From: Sporosarcina luteola
GTDB taxonomy: Bacteria; Bacillota; Bacilli; Bacillales_A; Planococcaceae
Reading direction: 5' to 3'
Assembly (NCBI RefSeq): GCF_023715245.1
Contig: NZ_JAMBNV010000001.1
Coordinates: 806,001-870,000, forward strand
DNA: 64,000 nucleotides
The notes under the pieces are model-generated. The model did no database searches and was not told where the DNA came from. It saw only the letters and a list, made by a program, of their open reading frames with translations. A program made the position numbers and the translations under genes. Within the stretch, counting starts at the first letter, position 1. Each line of letters opens with the position of its first letter. Of this stretch, positions 60,066-64,000 are shown one piece after another.

Positions 60066-61361
60066 GTGAACATCGAGCTGATCGGATTGATGGGCATTGT
60101 GTTAATGTTCATTCTCATGTTTTTGAGATTCCCGATTGCCATTGCGATGGCGATTCCCGCTTTTCTTGGAATTTGCTATTTAAAAGGCTGGAAAACACTT
60201 ACTACCGCTATTGAGACAATTATTTGGGATCATAGCTTCAGTTATACACTAACTACAATTCCTCTTTTCATATGGATGGGCGAATTGCTATTTGTGTCCG
60301 GCATTAGTAATGAATTGTTTAAAATGTTCCGCTTGTGGATGGGGCGTCTAAGAGGGGGACTCGGCTTAGCGACAATCGGTGCGTCAGCGATTTTTGCGGC
60401 TGCTTCCGGCTCTAGCTTGGCGACCACTGGAACAATGGGTGCGATTGCATCGAAGGAGATGGATCGATTCGGATATAAAGATTCGTTCTCCGCTGGGACA
60501 ATTGTTGCAGGTGGTACATTGGGGATTCTTATTCCACCGAGCACGGCATTTATCGTTTATGGCATGTTAACCGAGCAATCCATCGGTAAGCTTCTTATTG
60601 CAGGTATTATCCCGGGCATTATGTTAACCGGGTTATATATGTTAACAGTCTATATTTCAGCGAGGCTTAATCCGGACATCGCCCCTGTAACTTCTGGCGG
60701 TGGATGGAGGGAAAAAATCCATTCTCTCAAATCGACAATCTGGATCTTAATCTTATTTATCGTCGTTATTGGCGGAATGTATATCGGTTTCTTCAGTCCG
60801 ACGGAAGCAGCTGCAGTGGGTGCATTTGGAGCCATGCTTACAGCTTTACTGAATCGGAAATTGACGTTCAAGAATTTTATCGAGTCTGCCTCCAATACGT
60901 TAAAAACTACCGGTTTCTTGTTTGCCATCATGCTGGCAGCATTCATGTTGAATTACTTTCTTGCCATTACGAGAGTTCCGATGCTTATGGCGGATGCGAT
61001 TGATTCACTTTCTATGCCGAACTTTGTCATATTTATGCTGATCATCGTTATGTATCTCATTCTTGGTGCTTTCATGGATTCTTTGGCGATGATCGTCATT
61101 ACGATTCCAATTATTTTACCAATCATAAATGCGATGGATATGGATTTAATATGGTTTGGGGTGATTATCGTTTTGATCATTGAATTAGGGTTAATCACAC
61201 CGCCGGTTGGGATGAATTGTTATGTATTGAAGGGAGTTTCAGACTATTCACTTGAAACGATCTTTAAAGGTGCAGCTAGGTTTATTCTTCCAATCATCGT
61301 TATGATTCTCATCTTGTACTTCTTCCCCGAGATCGCTTTGTTTCTACCATCCAAAATGTAA
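60066..61361 (+). CDS. dctM: TRAP transporter large permease DctM
   Basis: 431 aa, about twelve membrane segments. DctM signatures FIWMGELLFVSGISNELF, GASAIFAAASGSSLATTGTMG and LIPPSTAFIVYG. GTG start at 60066 after GGAGGGG, 1 nt past the dctQ stop. Sodium-driven uptake channel for the ligand bound by DctP. Confidence 0.93.
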   Translation: MNIELIGLMGIVLMFILMFLRFPIAIAMAIPAFLGICYLKGWKTLTTAIETIIWDHSFSYTLTTIPLFIWMGELLFVSGISNELFKMFRLWMGRLRGGLGLATIGASAIFAAASGSSLATTGTMGAIASKEMDRFGYKDSFSAGTIVAGGTLGILIPPSTAFIVYGMLTEQSIGKLLIAGIIPGIMLTGLYMLTVYISARLNPDIAPVTSGGGWREKIHSLKSTIWILILFIVVIGGMYIGFFSPTEAAAVGAFGAMLTALLNRKLTFKNFIESASNTLKTTGFLFAIMLAAFMLNYFLAITRVPMLMADAIDSLSMPNFVIFMLIIVMYLILGAFMDSLAMIVITIPIILPIINAMDMDLIWFGVIIVLIIELGLITPPVGMNCYVLKGVSDYSLETIFKGAARFILPIIVMILILYFFPEIALFLPSKM

Positions 61362-61367
61362 ATAGAA

Positions 61368-61410
61368 ATAGAGAGTGGAAATGCATTCATTTCTTCACTC
61401 TCTATTTTTT
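61368..61410. terminator. Bidirectional terminator between dctM and pucR
   Basis: AAATAGAGAGTG / CACTCTCTATTT hairpin with T7 on the + strand; serves convergent transcription. Confidence 0.85.
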
Positions 61411-61413
61411 TCG

Positions 61414-63300
61414 TCAATCTTGTTTAACGAGCCGATGGATGATGATGGCGATTTGAAGGTTAAGACGGTTTTGTGTGTGCGCTAAATCGATTTCCAATAT
61501 TTCTTCAATCCGGTTTAACCGATAGCGCAGAGTGTTGTAGTGTATATGTAGTTTTTCAGCTGACACTTGAATAGCTGATTCATTATCCAGAAACACCTCT
61601 AATGTTTTCAATAACTCGGATTTGTTTTGATTCTCATATGTAATGATTTTTCCGAGGTATCGATCCATAAATTCTTTCATGTACTCCGTATTTTCCGTAT
61701 TGAATAACAACCCAATGATTCCAAGTTCCTTGAAATGTACAATGGGTGTTTTGAATTGAAATGAATGAGCGAATTCCGCAGCTTTTTTCGCCTCGTTGAA
61801 CCCTTTTAGATAATCTTTGACTTGTACAATGTCATTGCTGATCCCGATGCGGAATTGTAGTTCAGGATGCTTGTCCTCCACGTAGCTAACCGCGAATTTC
61901 GCTACGGTTCGGATATTTTGTTCAGGTGTGACAAGGATGATTTTTTGACCTTGAATCATGCTAAGTGGCAATAGTTCCTCATCAATCAGGTAACTGAACT
62001 TTTCCAGCACCCGATTCAGCGATGTTGTATGGTCCTCTTCATCTTCTATTGGGCTCATTACAAGAATGGCGTACGTCTTTTCAAATGAGATGTTTAGATA
62101 ACGCGCTCTTCGAATGAGATTTTCCTCCGTTTCCAGCCCCGATATCAAATCATGCAAATAGTCTTGGCGCAATCGATTTTCAACTTCAATGCTCGTTTTC
62201 TCTTGGTTGATTTGCAGTGCAAGGACGTTTTTGGCTTGCTCGATTGCAACGACACTCAACCGATCAAATGCATTCATTCTTTTAGGAACGATTACATATG
62301 CAACAGTCCGATTATGCAGGGTAATCGTGAAAACGGAGAAGGTTTGATTCTTATGGATTACTTCAAAAGAAGTTTGATGATTATTCTCGGATTGAAGGAC
62401 ACATTTATACAACTCCGCGTGATTGAAATGGTCAATGTTGTAAGTCGCATTTCGCGGCGCTGCTTCGTAAATGCAATTGCCAAATTCATCGAGCAATAAA
62501 ATCGGTTCTTCAATGAAATTGGCCACTTTTTGTAAAATCCCTTCGTTTCCGCCCTTATTGAGTGCTTCTTCAAAGAGTTCATCGTGCAGTTCACTTACCC
62601 GGACTTCATTTGAATACAGTTTTGCATTTGAAATGGACAGTGCTGTTTGGTAACAAAAGTTTTTGAGCATTTGCAGTAAAGGCAGCTTGGAATGATACAA
62701 AACGGTTCGAGCTAAAAAGATGATGCCAATCCGTTCGCCATGAGCAACCAATGGGGAACAGATAAGGGAAACGATGTTTTTTTCCTTCAGGTTTTGAAGA
62801 AGTGGGCTTTCCAAAGATGTATGCTCGGAAATATCCGCCAAGATGAACGGTTCCTGATTGTTCGATAATTGCATTTGAAACGGTGAATGTAGAGATTCCT
62901 CGAAAAACAACAGATCGGATTTCCCGATACCGGCAACTGCTTCGATACGCATGCAAGCTTTCTCATGATTTATCATTCCGACGAGGACAGAGTGTGCTTT
63001 GGAAACATCCAATAGATGCGTAGCACTTAAATTCAGAATATCGGTCAGCGGGGCTAGAGAAGCGACTTCCAAGTTGATTTGATGCAGGATTTCGAATGTA
63101 CTGGTAGAGAATTTCAAGAAATCCGCTTTCTGCTTTAAAGTTTGAAGTGCATAAAAGTGTGATTGTAATTTTTCATCTCTGTAATCCTCATGAAGTCTCG
63201 CTTTTAATGCATCCCATTTTATCTCATCGTAATGGTTGCTTTGGATGAGTGGAATCAGTTCACCAATAAAGTCACTGTAAGTGAGTTCGCTTTGGATCAT
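61414..63300 (-). CDS. PucR-type regulator with GAF domain
   Basis: 628 aa. A GAF domain (about 85-230) is followed by a PucR-like middle and the C-terminal HTH_30 with LLKTLEVFLDNESAIQVSAEKLHIHYNTLRYRLNRIEEIL spread over about 575-615. Such proteins activate catabolic operons in response to a pathway metabolite. It sits between the convergent TRAP operon and the divergent SDR gene, so it probably controls both. RBS AAGGAG. Confidence 0.88.
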   Translation of the reverse strand: MIQSELTYSDFIGELIPLIQSNHYDEIKWDALKARLHEDYRDEKLQSHFYALQTLKQKADFLKFSTSTFEILHQINLEVASLAPLTDILNLSATHLLDVSKAHSVLVGMINHEKACMRIEAVAGIGKSDLLFFEESLHSPFQMQLSNNQEPFILADISEHTSLESPLLQNLKEKNIVSLICSPLVAHGERIGIIFLARTVLYHSKLPLLQMLKNFCYQTALSISNAKLYSNEVRVSELHDELFEEALNKGGNEGILQKVANFIEEPILLLDEFGNCIYEAAPRNATYNIDHFNHAELYKCVLQSENNHQTSFEVIHKNQTFSVFTITLHNRTVAYVIVPKRMNAFDRLSVVAIEQAKNVLALQINQEKTSIEVENRLRQDYLHDLISGLETEENLIRRARYLNISFEKTYAILVMSPIEDEEDHTTSLNRVLEKFSYLIDEELLPLSMIQGQKIILVTPEQNIRTVAKFAVSYVEDKHPELQFRIGISNDIVQVKDYLKGFNEAKKAAEFAHSFQFKTPIVHFKELGIIGLLFNTENTEYMKEFMDRYLGKIITYENQNKSELLKTLEVFLDNESAIQVSAEKLHIHYNTLRYRLNRIEEILEIDLAHTQNRLNLQIAIIIHRLVKQD

Positions 63301-63381
63301 CGGAAGGCTCCTTTCAATTCTCTCATTTTTAAATCTATTAATTAGTATGAATTATACAACAAAGTGAGTGAGTATTGTAGT

Positions 63382-63393
63382 TAATTGACATAG
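63382..63393 (+). promoter_or_regulatory. Shared 12-mer upstream of the SDR gene
   Basis: TAATTGACATAG, identical to 57066-57077; 60 nt before the SDR start and in the pucR divergent region. Confidence 0.4.
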
Positions 63394-63452
63394 TTGACCT
63401 TTTAGGAAAGAAGTAAAATTAGGGAAATAGTGTAGATGAAAGGGGTTATTCA

Positions 63453-64000
63453 ATGAAATTTCAAGATCGAGTCGCAATCGTGACGGGCGGGGCGGATGGA
63501 ATTGGCAAAGAAATTGCTCGTAAAATGCTTGCTGAAGGCGCTACAGTCATCATTACCGATATTAATAAAACCGCTTGTGAAGATACGGTGACGGAATTTC
63601 AAATGGACGGTTTCAACGTTCATTCATTTCCAGCGGATGTTTCACAAAAAAAAGAAGTAATCGAAGTGATTGAAAAAACAAAAGAACAGTTTGGAAAGAT
63701 TGATATTTTAGTGAACAATGCGGGGGTTGTCCGTGATGCAAGGATAACTGAAATGGAAGAGGAAGATTGGGATCTTGTAGTAGATGTCTGTTTAAAAGGT
63801 TCCTTCCTTTTTGCTAAATATACGGCTGAGCATATGATTTCTCAAGAATACGGGAAAATTGTCAATATTGCTTCCCGTGCTTATTTGGGAAATCCGGGAC
63901 AGGCCAATTATTCCTCTGCAAAGTCCGGTGTTCTCGGTCTGACGAAAGCGCTTGCAAAGGAATTGGGCAGGTACAACATTACTGTAAATGCGATTGCGCC
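63453..64000 (+). CDS. Short-chain dehydrogenase/reductase (FabG-like), cut by the right edge
   Basis: First 182 residues. NAD(P)-binding TGGADGIGKEIA, DVSQKKEV, LVNNAGVVRD and the active site S...YSSAKSG (Tyr and Lys of YxxxK), then AKELGRYNITVNAIAP. Reduces a 3-oxoacyl or related carbonyl; probably part of the acyl-CoA dehydrogenase/TRAP catabolic unit. RBS AAAGGGG. Confidence 0.9.
   Translation, partial: MKFQDRVAIVTGGADGIGKEIARKMLAEGATVIITDINKTACEDTVTEFQMDGFNVHSFPADVSQKKEVIEVIEKTKEQFGKIDILVNNAGVVRDARITEMEEEDWDLVVDVCLKGSFLFAKYTAEHMISQEYGKIVNIASRAYLGNPGQANYSSAKSGVLGLTKALAKELGRYNITVNAIA

Overview
The window reads as a chromosomal segment of a low-to-mid GC, flagellated, naturally competent Bacillota of the Planococcaceae/Sporosarcina type. 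The basis is gene content and order close to Bacillus subtilis (yvyE-degS-degU, comK, hmoB-hemE-hemH-hemY, yhfH-lplJ-lcfB, citR-citA, degV-comFA-comFC-yvyF-flgM-flgN-flgK-flgL-yviE-fliW-csrA-hag), Bacillus-type ribosome binding sites with frequent GTG and TTG starts, and sigma-D flagellar promoters. The genus is an inference.

Layout. 0-5.3 kb: an LCP cell-wall ligase (cut by the left edge), YigZ, the DegS/DegU two-component system, a lipoprotein, an intergenic repeat, a small conserved protein and ComK. 5.4-13.4 kb: an M20 amidohydrolase, HmoB haem monooxygenase, the coproporphyrin-dependent haem operon hemEHY, a GlpQ-like lipoprotein, two tandem 41-residue YhfH paralogues and LplJ. 13.9-18.3 kb: a complete BceRSAB-like peptide-antibiotic sensing and export module. 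18.6-27.8 kb: FadR-box-controlled lcfB, citR/citA, a YuxL-like peptidase, an acetyltransferase and a TetR-regulated ABC exporter with a clear double operator. 28-34 kb: a DUF2975/XRE pair, ComFB, a second flagellin divergent from its own FliS, an enoyl-CoA hydratase, an EAL-HDOD protein and DegV. 34.4-44.7 kb: comFA/comFC and the flagellar hook/filament operon ending in hag.

The hag gene is split. Two complete but ORF-less group I introns (43798-44160 and 44230-44604) lie in its 3' end. The second carries, inside its predicted P1 loop, an alternative copy of the flagellin C-terminal coding tail with its own stop, so a full-length flagellin results whether or not intron 2 is removed. About 0.8 kb downstream sits a free-standing LAGLIDADG endonuclease. 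The AT-richer island that follows (44.7-50.3 kb) also holds a phage replisome-organizer-like gene and a stand-alone reverse transcriptase (YCDD active site) resembling defence RTs of the DRT2 type. It is preceded by about 260 nt of promoter-driven, structured, apparently non-coding sequence. This RT locus and the split hag gene are the best candidates for an undescribed system.

50.5-64 kb: an opp/dpp oligopeptide ABC operon containing a leaderless class A beta-lactamase-fold gene, then an acyl-CoA dehydrogenase, a CcpA-box-preceded DctPQM TRAP transporter, a PucR-type regulator on the opposite strand and an SDR dehydrogenase cut by the right edge. Together these look like an uptake and degradation unit for an organic acid.

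A second theme is nine intergenic arrays (11.8-37.5 kb) of degenerate 20- or 21-bp-period repeats. Each lies just 3' of a + strand gene and falls into one of four motif families (CATAAA, GGTGATAA, AGGGCTC, AACGAGAA). None is seen in the 44.7-64 kb part.
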